In this document: one piece after another, positions 33,611 to 42,594 of the stretch
How positions within the stretch are numbered: the stretch's first letter is position 1
How the letters are laid out: each line of letters begins with the position of its first letter
From: Thiothrix winogradskyi
GTDB lineage: Bacteria; Pseudomonadota; Gammaproteobacteria; Thiotrichales; Thiotrichaceae
Assembly (NCBI RefSeq): GCF_021650935.1
Contig: NZ_CP091244.1
Span: 4,154,001 to 4,218,000, forward strand
Direction of reading: 5' to 3'
Length of the DNA: 64,000 nucleotides
Notes under the pieces: model-generated
What the model saw: only the letters and a program-made list of their open reading frames with translations
Databases searched by the model: none
What the model was told of the DNA's origin: nothing
Position numbers and translations under genes: made by a program

Positions 33611-35210
33611 CAGCAATTCCCGCTATCCATCGGTAATCAGAGCTTCGCAGGCTTGCGAGGGCTTTGATTTTTACGGGCACAACCATACCCTCCAAGCCCT
33701 GAAAGCCTGCCCGAATACCGCCTGACTTTTGCATAACCCAACACCCTGTTGGAAAACTCCAGCGTACCCTCAAGCCTGATTTTCATCCGCTGCGAATGCC
33801 TTTGGGTGTCAGGTCGGCATGTTCGTAACCCCAAATGATGGCAGCATAGAAGGACTCCCAATCGCTAATCAGATGCTCACGGAACATCCCACGCATCTTC
33901 TCCCACAATGCGGTACGGCTCTGTAAGCGGGTGCGGGCGGCTTGGAAGTACTGGCAGCAAGCTTCCTGAATCTGGTCGATCAGGAAGGCCAACATCATCA
34001 GGGTGGCGAACACAGTGGAAAGATGTTGCTTGCCATGACCGTAATTATGTTCGAGGTTGTAACCGAGGTTTTTAAGGGTGTTAAAGGTTTCGTTCTCCAC
34101 CTTCCAGCGGGAACGGCCTGCGCGTACCACATCCGCCACGTTGTCGGCGGTGAGGGGGATGTCAGTCACGCAGTCATAGATAAAGGTTGTACCGTCGGGG
34201 CGTTCCTCCCAGTAGTCGATGTAGTTGACCCGCACGTCTTGGTTGGCATGATTGAGCGGGATGTCGTTGGCATAACGGTAGCCACACCGTAACTTTTTGC
34301 TTGTCGTGCCTGCCAATTCTTGGGTGCTGCCATTGGCTAACCCGTCCAATACCGTCTTCAGTAATAGGCTGCCACTACGGGCTTTGGCGGTAATGATAAA
34401 GCTGTAACCGTTTGACTTCAGAAGACGGATGTGCGGTGCATTGCAGGAAAGGGCATCTTGCAGCAGGATCATCTCCATGCGCGGGAAGTCTTGGCGCAAC
34501 TGGGGGATGAGCCGTTTAGAGGCATTGTGTTCGCAATCATTTTTCTTGCTGCCATCCTGCTTGGTGATGGCCTCTGGAAAAAGGGTAATACGGTATCTCT
34601 GTCAGGGTGAACCAGCACTGCCGCCAGCATCTGGTGGTAATACTCCTCACGTCCGTCCTTGTGTGTCTTAATGCAACAATCCGGGCAAGAGATAGCCCCA
34701 GAGCTAAAAATACCTGTTCCATCAATACTGACTAAATACTTTCCTGAGAAAACGGTAGCCTTCCAGTATGCCTTGCCGTTGCAGTTCCTGATGGATGGCG
34801 CGGAATACCGGGCGCAGACGCTGCGGTTTTACCCCGTCCAATACCGTGCGCATTTGGCTGTCACAGGAGCATCGGGGATGCCAAACAGGGTTTTCAGGTT
34901 GTGCCGTCGTGCCTTGTCCCCGCGCTGTTTGTCAAACTGCAACAGTGAGCCGTCTTTCAACGAAAATAGGGCAAGCCCTGACATCAACACGTCAACCAAG
35001 GGATAGTCGGGTTTGGTTTTGCGGTGGTCAGTGACTTCACTGAAACAGCCGCGCACACGTTCCAGCAATCCGGGGGCTGAGAGAGTCTTGCGTAGCTTCA
35101 GGCTACCGACAAGAGGCAGGGGAGGTGGTTTTGCAGGCATTTCGTTGCACAGTGACTCGTTTTACAAGACCATGATTATACAGTCATTTTAAGATCGGCG
35201 GGAATTGCTG
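33611..35210 (-). mobile_element. IS4-like insertion sequence (1600 bp)
   Basis: Terminal inverted repeats CAGCAATTCCCGC (33611-33623) and its complement (35198-35210) are flanked by a 9-bp direct duplication GCTCACAAT (33602-33610 and 35211-35219). The interrupted gene is exactly restored when the element is removed. The transposase has several frameshifts. Confidence 0.93.
33783..35140 (-). pseudogene. IS4-like DDE transposase with three frameshifts
   Basis: Pieces in order from 35140: MPAKPPPLPLVGSLKLRK to FGIPDAP, then (new frame) SQMRTVLDGVKPQRLRPVFR, then YLVSIDGTGIFSSGAISC, then EAITKQDGSKKNDCEHN and on to 33783. DDE candidates are D in SIDGTG, D in LLQDALSCNAPH and E in RWKVENETFNTLK. 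Each frame break can be repaired by one base in a homopolymer: CC for CCC near 34873, AAA for AA near 34752, and TTTTT for TTTTTT near 34585. Confidence 0.82.
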
Positions 35211-35457
35211 GCTCACAATACGTAAAGCCACGCTCTAGATTCACTGGTATAACCTTCTGCATCACCGCACACAGGTTTAAGAAATCCGGCGTTTGTTCAC
35301 GGTAATAGCCTGCCGTATATTCCACGTCTGATGTATAACCCTCCATCCATGCTTGCATTAATTAATCTCCTCGATGATTGCAATAATCCTTCAAACAAAT
35401 TGATACCAACAGCAAATGCGCATTCGGTAATGCCGTCGGTATCATTAAATACTCTCA

Positions 35458-36852
35458 CTATTCCTCATTGAACGCATGATTAAACATATTACTGATCGGC
35501 TTCAGTAAATAATCGAGGAAAGTGCGCTCGCCGGTTTTGATTGACGCTTCAGCGGGCATCCCCTGCATGAGTTGCAACCCGTTCTTTTCTAACTGCACAA
35601 CCCCTTCTGGCGTAATGGCTATCCGTGCTTTATAAGCCATTTCCCCGGTTTGCTCATCTTGTACGGTGTCGGCTGACACCAACTTCACTTCACCCGGTGT
35701 TACTTTCAAGAACGAAGACGAAGCGAATGCAGGAAAACGGATGTCAACTGCCTGACCAGCTTGTACTTGGTCAATATCACTAGGCCCGACATTGGCTTCA
35801 ATCTGGAAGCTATCAATACGCGGCACAATTTCCAAAATCGGCGAACCCTGTTGCACCACGCCACCAACGGTGTGATAGTTCATGTTCACCACCGTACCGC
35901 TTTCCGGGGCGACCACTTCAGTACGCTGCAAACGGTCTTCCGCCGCCCCCAAACGGTTACGCACATCCGTCAGGCGTAAACGTGTATCGCTCAATTGTGC
36001 TGCAATCGCTTTATTTTGCTCATTCTGCTGTAACAACAATTGCTCTTCGACTTGGCTGGCTTGCACTTTCAGCTCAGTGGCTTTAGAAGAAAGTTCTGCC
36101 ACCCGTGCAGAGGTCGCCAGGCGTTTCCGGTCAGTTTCATTTAACTGCAAATTGCTGATCAATTGTTTTTCAAACAAGCTACGCAACTCTTTCGCCTCTT
36201 TCGCGTAAGACGCTTCTAAGGCTTTTTCGGCGACAATCTGCTGATTGACTCCCTGAATCTGCTCGCGGGTTTGCGCCAAACGCTGTTTGAGAATGGTTTG
36301 CTCAGACACCGATGCCGATTGACGTACCTTAAATTGCTGGGTTTCGTCTTTGATAATCTCTGCTGCACGCTCAGGGTTACTGGTATTGGCGGTGATTTCG
36401 GCGGGGAAGCTCAGCTTAATGCCCTCTAATTCGGCATTTAAGCGTGCTTCCAAGCCGACATAGCCCAGTAACTGATCGTATAACGTACCTTGATCGGCTT
36501 GTGCTTCGGCGGCACTTAACACCATTAAAGTCTGACCTTTATGAACCAGATCGCCATCATCCACCAAAATCTGTTGGATAACGCCGCCCTCACGGTGTTG
36601 CACCACCTGTTTTTTGACATCCACCACAATGCGCCCTGAAGCCACCACTGCGCTGTTGAGCGGAGCAAACGCCGCCCATATCATGAATACACCCAGCACA
36701 CCAATCAAGACGGTTAAGCCCATCAGTTGATAACGGCGGTCCTCAATATCCAATTTAGCCGTACTATCGTTGGCAGCAGGCTGAGCAGCAGGTGCGGCAA
36801 CCAGAGTGGACGGCACTTTCGCCGTGGGTAGTTTTGCAAGTGTCTGTGTCAT
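35458..36852 (-). CDS. Type I secretion periplasmic adaptor (HlyD/PrtE family)
   Basis: A 464-residue membrane-fusion protein. One N-terminal membrane helix (LMGLTVLIGVLGVFMIWAAF, about 43-62) is followed by a biotinyl-lipoyl half-motif (VQHREGGVIQQILVDDGDLV, about 86-105), a long periplasmic coiled-coil hairpin (about 150-305) and beta-barrel domains (TVVNMNYHTVGGVVQQGSPI onward). It bridges the inner-membrane ATPase and a TolC-type outer-membrane channel. Its ATG overlaps the ATPase stop by 4 bases, so the two are translationally coupled. No TolC-like gene lies in the window. Confidence 0.94.
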   Translation of the reverse strand: MTQTLAKLPTAKVPSTLVAAPAAQPAANDSTAKLDIEDRRYQLMGLTVLIGVLGVFMIWAAFAPLNSAVVASGRIVVDVKKQVVQHREGGVIQQILVDDGDLVHKGQTLMVLSAAEAQADQGTLYDQLLGYVGLEARLNAELEGIKLSFPAEITANTSNPERAAEIIKDETQQFKVRQSASVSEQTILKQRLAQTREQIQGVNQQIVAEKALEASYAKEAKELRSLFEKQLISNLQLNETDRKRLATSARVAELSSKATELKVQASQVEEQLLLQQNEQNKAIAAQLSDTRLRLTDVRNRLGAAEDRLQRTEVVAPESGTVVNMNYHTVGGVVQQGSPILEIVPRIDSFQIEANVGPSDIDQVQAGQAVDIRFPAFASSSFLKVTPGEVKLVSADTVQDEQTGEMAYKARIAITPEGVVQLEKNGLQLMQGMPAEASIKTGERTFLDYLLKPISNMFNHAFNEE

Positions 36853-38567
36853 TTTGTGTTTGCCTCCCGTGTTGGCAACTGCGTGGTTTTTTGCGCCATT
36901 TTGGCCAGGACTTGTTGGCGATCACCAAACATAGCCACCGTGCCGCCTACCATCACTAGAATACGATCAACCAGTTTCAGAATGCCGGGGCGATGCGAAA
37001 TGATTAATACCGTGGTATTACGCTCTTTAAGGATTTCGAGTGCGCGGTAGAGCGCGGCTTCACCCAAATCGTCGAGGTTGGAATTTGGCTCATCCAACAC
37101 CACTAGCGTGGGGCTGTCGTACAACGCTCTGGCTAAGCCGATGCGCTGGCGCTGCCCACCCGACAATGCGCCACCGGAAGGGCCAATCAAGGTTTCGTAG
37201 GCATTCGGTAATTGCAGAATCAATTCGTGTACTCCTGCCAAATCAGCGGCTTCCAGCACTTTTTGCGCATCCACTTCCCCAAAGCGGGCAATGTTTTCTG
37301 CCACTGTGCCATCGAACAATTCCACATCTTGTGGCAGATAACCGATGTGTTTGGAGAGTTGGGCGCGATCCCAATGGCGCATATCCGCATTATCGAGACG
37401 CACCTCACCGCTGGCTTGCGGCCATAAACCAAGCACCGCACGCACCAAGGAGGATTTGCCTGAGCCGCTAGGGCCAATAATCGCCAACGATTCACCCGGG
37501 CGCAGGGCAAACGTAATATTATGTAACACCGGTGCGCGGCTGCCGGGTGGCACTACCGTCAGGTGCGACACATCCAGCTTGCCTTGCGGAGCGGGTAGCG
37601 CCATGCGGGCTGGCTGGTCGGGGAACGCTGCCAATAACTGATTCAGACGATCCCATGATTGCCGCGCTGATGAGAAACCTTTCCATGCGCCGACCAAGGA
37701 GTCTAACGGTGCTAATGCCCGTCCTAAGAGAATCGAACCGGCGATCATCATCCCACCGGACATTTCCATCTGAATAACCAAATACGCGCCCACCCCAAGA
37801 ATCAAGGATTGCAAGAACATGCGCAGACTTTTGGACATATTCGACAATAATCCGGCTTTATCGCTGGCTTGTGCCTGCCAGTGTAATGACTCGTTGTGAT
37901 TGGTTTGCCAGCGGCGGAAGATACCGTCTTTCACGCCTAACGCGGTAGCGACTTCGGCATTGCGCAAGCTACGCTCTAACAGCAAGCGGGATTGCATCCC
38001 TTTGCCGTGTGATGCCTGAAGCAGCGGCTTGGTGGAATGGTCGACCAAGATACCCAGTATCAAAATGATCACGCCACTGATTAAACCAAACCAGCCAAAC
38101 CAGGGGTGGAACATAAACATAATGGCGATGTAGATGGGAAACCAGGGTGCGTCAAAAAACGCAAACGTGCCGTTACTGGATACAAAGTTACGCACGCTGT
38201 TTAAGTCGTTGAGCGGTTCAATCGAGGCATTGCGGGGGTTGTGCAGGGCGTGGCGGAACATCACATCCACGACCCGTGATTGCATTTCCACATCCATGCG
38301 GGTGCTGATCCTCGCTAGAATACGGCTACGCACGAATTCCAATATCGCCATTACCGCAAACAATACCGCGACGATCACGGTCAGCATCACCAGTGTGCTT
38401 TCACTGCGGCTGGCAACGACCCGGTCGTAGACTTGCAACATGTAGATTGACGGGGTGAGGAACAGCATATTGATAAAAAAGCTGAAGACCCCGACGTAAA
38501 TAAATGAGCGCCGTGACTGCATGAGCAAGCTCTTTAGCTCGGAATTCGGAGATTGACTAGAAGCCAT
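36849..38567 (-). CDS. Type I secretion ABC permease/ATPase (PrtD/HasD-like)
   Basis: A 572-residue fused ABC exporter. The membrane domain has six helices within about residues 20-310, and the nucleotide-binding domain has Walker A IGPSGSGKSSL (about 365), the signature LSGGQRQRIGLARALYD (about 465) and Walker B LVVLDEPNSNLD. It lacks the N-terminal C39 peptidase or its relic, so it belongs to the PrtD/RTX-exporter type and moves unprocessed substrates with C-terminal signals. The obvious substrate is the RTX protein at 38819, which has its own promoter and terminator just upstream. A CRP-type promoter precedes it. Confidence 0.94.
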   Translation of the reverse strand: MASSQSPNSELKSLLMQSRRSFIYVGVFSFFINMLFLTPSIYMLQVYDRVVASRSESTLVMLTVIVAVLFAVMAILEFVRSRILARISTRMDVEMQSRVVDVMFRHALHNPRNASIEPLNDLNSVRNFVSSNGTFAFFDAPWFPIYIAIMFMFHPWFGWFGLISGVIILILGILVDHSTKPLLQASHGKGMQSRLLLERSLRNAEVATALGVKDGIFRRWQTNHNESLHWQAQASDKAGLLSNMSKSLRMFLQSLILGVGAYLVIQMEMSGGMMIAGSILLGRALAPLDSLVGAWKGFSSARQSWDRLNQLLAAFPDQPARMALPAPQGKLDVSHLTVVPPGSRAPVLHNITFALRPGESLAIIGPSGSGKSSLVRAVLGLWPQASGEVRLDNADMRHWDRAQLSKHIGYLPQDVELFDGTVAENIARFGEVDAQKVLEAADLAGVHELILQLPNAYETLIGPSGGALSGGQRQRIGLARALYDSPTLVVLDEPNSNLDDLGEAALYRALEILKERNTTVLIISHRPGILKLVDRILVMVGGTVAMFGDRQQVLAKMAQKTTQLPTREANTK

Positions 38568-38639
38568 GTGAGCGAAACCCTGAATGAAGATAAAAATATG
38601 GTTATCGTGGCGGTTAGACCCTGTACCACCGTTTAGGTA

Positions 38640-38682
38640 AATTTATCATCGGCATAAAATAAACGCTGTGATTACGGTCACG
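38640..38682 (-). promoter_or_regulatory. CRP-type class II promoter of the T1SS operon
   Basis: TGTGA-TTACGG-TCACG (38667-38682, centre 38674.5) lies 32 bp from -10 TAAATT (complement of 38640-38645). Predicted start about 38633, about 65 bases before the ATPase ATG. Confidence 0.78.
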
Positions 38683-38741
38683 TCGCCACCCGATTACACA
38701 TTGTTTTTCATAGAATTTATTTATTATAGTTTCGCTCAAAC

Positions 38742-38772
38742 AAAAAAAGAGCCGAGTCTTGCGACCCGGCTC
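38742..38772 (-). terminator. Rho-independent terminator of the RTX gene
   Basis: Stem GAGCCGGGTC / GACTCGGCTC (one mismatch) with loop GCAA, followed on the minus strand by TTTTTTT (complement of 38742-38748). It separates the RTX gene from the T1SS operon. Confidence 0.93.
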
Positions 38773-38818
38773 CCACCTATGTCAGCTTCAAAGAAGCTTA
38801 ATCAGGCTGTTTTAGCAC

Positions 38819-41644
38819 TTACGCTGCTGGAGCTTCAACGCCATCGAAGGCTAAGTTTTTCACATCCAGATCATCAGTAACACCATCCAGCTTAACCACG
38901 AAGTCAATAGTTAATGACTTCTCAACAGTACCGGTACCTTTATCAAGGTTTGCCAATACATCTACAGCAACATAGCTCTTACCACCATAAGTGAACTGTG
39001 CAACCAACGCTTTAGACGCATCAGTAGCACCAATGCCTGAATCCTCATACGCTTCTTCCAAGGCAGCCATAGCAGCGGCAGACAAGCTCGCTTCGCTAGC
39101 AAACAGGGCTTCATAGTTGAAGATGTTACCGGTCGCATCAGCAGCCTGAGCAGCAGCAAGGTTGGTACTATTAGTGACCAGCGTAAAGTTGAGGATGTCT
39201 GCGTCAGTAACGGTAGCAGTATCGCCCACCTTGAAGTCTGTGATGATGTCAACACCGGTCAAGGTAGCTAGAGTATCACCAGTTTCAAAGTAGAAGTTAT
39301 CACCATCGGCACCACCGGTCATGATGTCTTGACCTTTACCACCAGTGATTTCATCCACGCCTTTGCCACCGTTGATGGTGTCATTGCCTTCGCCACCGTT
39401 CAGTGTGTCTACAGCATCGCCACCGATGATGGTGTCATGACCTTTACCACCGTCGATTTCCATCTTGAAAGTTTTGCTGCCAGTGATGAAATCATCGCCG
39501 TCAGAACCAACGATCAATGGACCATCACCGTTTGGACCTTCACCATCCTTGATACCGCTGAAGTCGTAAGAACCAGCTTCATCCAGAATGACAGTACCCC
39601 AGATTTCTGACAATGGTGTAGAGCTAACACCTGCACCGTTTTGAGCAGCGATAGGACCAAACATTGTACCCAAATCAAACAAGAATTCTTGCGTTGGAGC
39701 AGCAGAATCACCCAAACCAGTGATGTCACGCAGCTTAGTATCAGTCAGATCTAACGGCGGAATAGGAGCACCCACTGGTAGTGCCGGGGCAACGTTACCA
39801 TTCAGCAAGTAAGTCTCTGTTGAACCATCACCAGCGATATTGTTGACATCAGTCAGAACTTCGTCAGTCAGGGTTGCATTCTCAATTTCATTGAGAATCA
39901 GTTCTTCAACTGCAACAAGAACCAAATCAGTCAGGTCTACATCTTCAGGAGTTCCCGCAACTGTAGCTTCAATAGTCAGTGAATCAAACAGACCTTCAGA
40001 ACCAATGATCTCGGTTCCAGCAGCAGCTAATGCTTCAGCTTGAGCCACTGTCAGCTTCAGATCAACAGCATCACCGTACACGATTGCTTTAGGTGCAGCA
40101 GTGAAACCGGACAAACCAAGATCAGTTGCGTCGATTGCACGACCAGACAGTTGGAGCGTTACGTTAGAGAAGTCACCAACAAAATCCAAAGTATCGACTA
40201 AAGACTGGTTAACAATGATAGTTGCTTTAATTTCATTACCGGCTGCATCAACAGGCGCTAACAACTGAGCAATTTCGGTAAACTTAGGCACTTGCAGGTC
40301 AAACACATCATCATCTTTACCAACTAAGGCTAGCTTTGTATCAGTCTTGCCAATTACCTGTTTAACGGTTGCAAAAGTATCAGCACCGATTGTGATAGTA
40401 CCACCATCAGTAGTTACCTTAACAATTTCAAAACCAACCAGCTCAACACCAGTCAAATCAAGGTTGTTACCTGTTGACAGAATAGTGTCGTCCAACTCTT
40501 TGTTACTGCGATCTTTCGCAGGGGTAGAGTTTGCCATGATCTTTTTGAACTTGGTCAAACCTTCACCTGGTGCTTCAGTACCCGCTACAGTGATAGTCGC
40601 AGCAGCTGGTTTGCCATTATCGCCTTTAGCGTAACCTACATCTAACACTTCAATGCTAGTGATCATACTAGTGTTAGTCAGATTGATAGCGGAGTCCAGA
40701 ACACGCAGGATGTCAACACCAGTACCACCGTTGATAGTGGAAGCCAATACGTTAGCCATATCTGCTGCAACGATGATGTCATCACCGATACCAGCATTAA
40801 CAACGTCCTCGCCACCTTCCAGTCTGATGATGTTGTTGTTACGATCGCCAGTCAGTACGTCGTCATTCGCAGTACCAACTACGTTTTCGACCCACTGCAC
40901 TGCCATTTTAGGAGTAGCTGCGGCAATACCCGATGTCGCTGTAGTATTTTCAACTGCTGTACCGGCTGCCAGGTTGACAGTGACACCAACATCTTTGTAG
41001 TACTGTGAGAAGTCGAGCGTATCGCTGCCTTCTTTACCATCAACGGAGCTTTTATCTTTGAAGATTTCAACAATGAAGTTGTCGTCTTTAGCAGTACCGA
41101 CTTCGGTGTATACTTTGTCATCAACGAATACAACAGTTTTGCCAGTTTCTTCAACTGGTTTCACTGGAGTGCCAGTCATGATCAAGTGCTTAGCATTTTC
41201 AACAGAACCGCTTTCAGCAGTAACGCTTTCTAACGCTTTGAAGTAGTCAGGTGAGCTAGCGTTGTTGTTTTCAGCCCAGTACAGACCAACATCAGCCAAG
41301 TTTTCCAGACGAACACCATCAGTACCTTGAGCTGCTTTAACGATTTCAACAATCGCGGTATCACGTGTTACACCACCGCTGTTCAGGGCGTTTACCCAGA
41401 AGGTCAAACCACCTGCTTCAGCAGGGCGACCCAAAACGTTCATGTAGATAGTGTTGATGAATGTTGCTGCATCCTGACCCGCTGGGTATTTAGCAGTAAC
41501 TTCTGGATAGTTGCCAGACAACCACTCAGTTGCGAGTGCTTCGGCGCTCATTCCAGAATTCGTCCAAAACTCCAGACCACCTTTGTCCGGTGCACGGTTG
41601 AAAAATGCGATATAAAGTTTTGCGACTTCTTGTGTAGTTGCCAT
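38819..41644 (-). CDS. DUF4214 / RTX repeat protein, probable T1SS substrate (S-layer-like)
   Basis: A 941-residue acidic protein without an N-terminal signal peptide. Residues 1-150 form DUF4214-type repeats (LYIAFFNRAPDKGGLEFWTN, IYMNVLGRPAEAGGLTFWVN). A long beta-rich middle follows, with short Ca-binding nonapeptides near 260-280 and a compact RTX block at about 715-790 (GGKGHDTIIGGDAVDTLNGG, GGEGNDTINGGKG, GGADGDNFYF). The C-terminal 100 residues resemble an uncleaved type I secretion signal region. Strong ribosome binding site AAGGAG. The size, repeats and strong signals fit an abundant surface-layer or matrix protein, which is inference. Confidence 0.87.
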   Translation of the reverse strand: MATTQEVAKLYIAFFNRAPDKGGLEFWTNSGMSAEALATEWLSGNYPEVTAKYPAGQDAATFINTIYMNVLGRPAEAGGLTFWVNALNSGGVTRDTAIVEIVKAAQGTDGVRLENLADVGLYWAENNNASSPDYFKALESVTAESGSVENAKHLIMTGTPVKPVEETGKTVVFVDDKVYTEVGTAKDDNFIVEIFKDKSSVDGKEGSDTLDFSQYYKDVGVTVNLAAGTAVENTTATSGIAAATPKMAVQWVENVVGTANDDVLTGDRNNNIIRLEGGEDVVNAGIGDDIIVAADMANVLASTINGGTGVDILRVLDSAINLTNTSMITSIEVLDVGYAKGDNGKPAAATITVAGTEAPGEGLTKFKKIMANSTPAKDRSNKELDDTILSTGNNLDLTGVELVGFEIVKVTTDGGTITIGADTFATVKQVIGKTDTKLALVGKDDDVFDLQVPKFTEIAQLLAPVDAAGNEIKATIIVNQSLVDTLDFVGDFSNVTLQLSGRAIDATDLGLSGFTAAPKAIVYGDAVDLKLTVAQAEALAAAGTEIIGSEGLFDSLTIEATVAGTPEDVDLTDLVLVAVEELILNEIENATLTDEVLTDVNNIAGDGSTETYLLNGNVAPALPVGAPIPPLDLTDTKLRDITGLGDSAAPTQEFLFDLGTMFGPIAAQNGAGVSSTPLSEIWGTVILDEAGSYDFSGIKDGEGPNGDGPLIVGSDGDDFITGSKTFKMEIDGGKGHDTIIGGDAVDTLNGGEGNDTINGGKGVDEITGGKGQDIMTGGADGDNFYFETGDTLATLTGVDIITDFKVGDTATVTDADILNFTLVTNSTNLAAAQAADATGNIFNYEALFASEASLSAAAMAALEEAYEDSGIGATDASKALVAQFTYGGKSYVAVDVLANLDKGTGTVEKSLTIDFVVKLDGVTDDLDVKNLAFDGVEAPAA

Positions 41645-41732
41645 GAGATTTCTCCTTAAAAGAAATTAGTGTGTTGACTTGGTTGAGAACAATTTTTGGT
41701 CATCAGTTATTTGTATGCTGACCATGAAGCGT

Positions 41733-41775
41733 AATTTATCAGCCTGAGACGGGGTTTTCTGTGACTCCAATCACA
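41733..41775 (-). promoter_or_regulatory. CRP-type class II promoter of the RTX gene (possibly shared with crp-like gene)
   Basis: A perfect TGTGA-CTCCAA-TCACA (41760-41775, centre 41767.5) lies 32 bp from -10 TAAATT (complement of 41733-41738), the same hexamer as in the T1SS promoter. On the plus strand a poorer -10 TATGGA (41796-41801) is almost at the mirror position, so the regulator gene could be divergently controlled by the same site. Confidence 0.82.
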
Positions 41776-41898
41776 AAATTTTATTATTTCGCGACTATGG
41801 ATAAAATTTATCACTAAAATCTCAGCTTTGTGTCAGTGGCCTATGCTAATCTTATGCACAGAAACCTTGATGAACCCTGCATAACACGACCACCAATC

Positions 41899-42588
41899 AT
41901 GAAAAACGCATCGTTAAAGCTATTAACCCAAGTTCCCTTACTGGTTGACCTACCGGAATCTGCTATCGAGTGGCTGGCGAAAGTGGCGCGATCAGAGCAA
42001 GCCAGCCGGGGTGAGTACATTATTGAACGCAATGACACCTCACAGCGCTTGTTCTTTTTGCTGAGTGGGCAAGTGAGAATGTTAGACATGAACCGTCAGG
42101 GGCAAGAGATAGCACTGGCGATTATTGATGCCCCTACTCACTTCGGCGAATTAGCCGTCATTGACGGCTACCCGCGTTCCGCCGCCGTGCAAGCCACCAC
42201 CCGCTGTGAAGTTGCCTCCATCAGCGTGAAAGAAGCGGAAACCCTGATTTATACCATTCCGCAAGTCTCACAACGGGTCATGAAAAACCTAGCAGCGGTG
42301 ATCCGCAAAAACAATTTGCATCGCATGGTGCTGCAACAACAAAACATCGTGAACCGCTTAGCCTCTTATTTATTAGGGCAGCTCCCCCCGAATCTGGAAC
42401 CGGAGCATAAAGTCTTTATTAGAAACTTACCCACTCAATACGACTTAGGGATTTTGCTGGGCACTACCCGTGAAAGCATTTCCAGAGCGCTCAGCCAGTT
42501 AGCGGAGGAGGGTTTGGTGCGTAAAGATGGCAAAAATCTGGTGCTAGAAGACGTGGCAGGCTTGCGTAGCCTGATTGATGAGCCGTAA
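41899..42588 (+). CDS. Crp/Fnr-family transcription regulator, cAMP-type
   Basis: A 229-residue regulator from the ATG at 41899; GTG 41830 and ATG 41854 are in-frame alternatives and none has a clear ribosome binding site. The cyclic-nucleotide pocket is kept: HFGELAVIDGYPRSAAVQA at 81-99, with G83, E84, R93 and S94 in the phosphate-binding cassette. A dimerisation helix follows, then a winged helix with recognition helix TTRESISRALSQL (189-201), where R191, E192 and R196 match the R-E-x3-R spacing that reads TGTGA in E. coli CRP. No FNR-type cysteines are present. It is the best local candidate for the six palindromic promoters. Confidence 0.88.
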   Translation: MKNASLKLLTQVPLLVDLPESAIEWLAKVARSEQASRGEYIIERNDTSQRLFFLLSGQVRMLDMNRQGQEIALAIIDAPTHFGELAVIDGYPRSAAVQATTRCEVASISVKEAETLIYTIPQVSQRVMKNLAAVIRKNNLHRMVLQQQNIVNRLASYLLGQLPPNLEPEHKVFIRNLPTQYDLGILLGTTRESISRALSQLAEEGLVRKDGKNLVLEDVAGLRSLIDEP

Positions 42589-42594
42589 TGAGCT

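Larger units (their letters stand above)
32205..35358 (-). pseudogene. SAM methyltransferase with regulatory domain, split by an IS
   Basis: The gene starts at 35358 (MQAWMEGYTSDVEYTAGYYR, ribosome binding site GAGGAG) and reads to GFTYCE, where the 1.6 kb IS begins. It resumes at about 33610 with CELGCGQGITSLIMAANY, the SAM-binding glycine motif, and runs to 32205. Removing the IS and one 9-bp target copy gives exactly 515 codons (148 + 1397 bases), a 514-residue protein in one frame. The second half (from about residue 250) matches the methyltransferase regulatory domain type. Substrate unknown. It lies 99 bases downstream of the T1SS adaptor gene, so it may have modified a product of that system. 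Confidence 0.93.
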
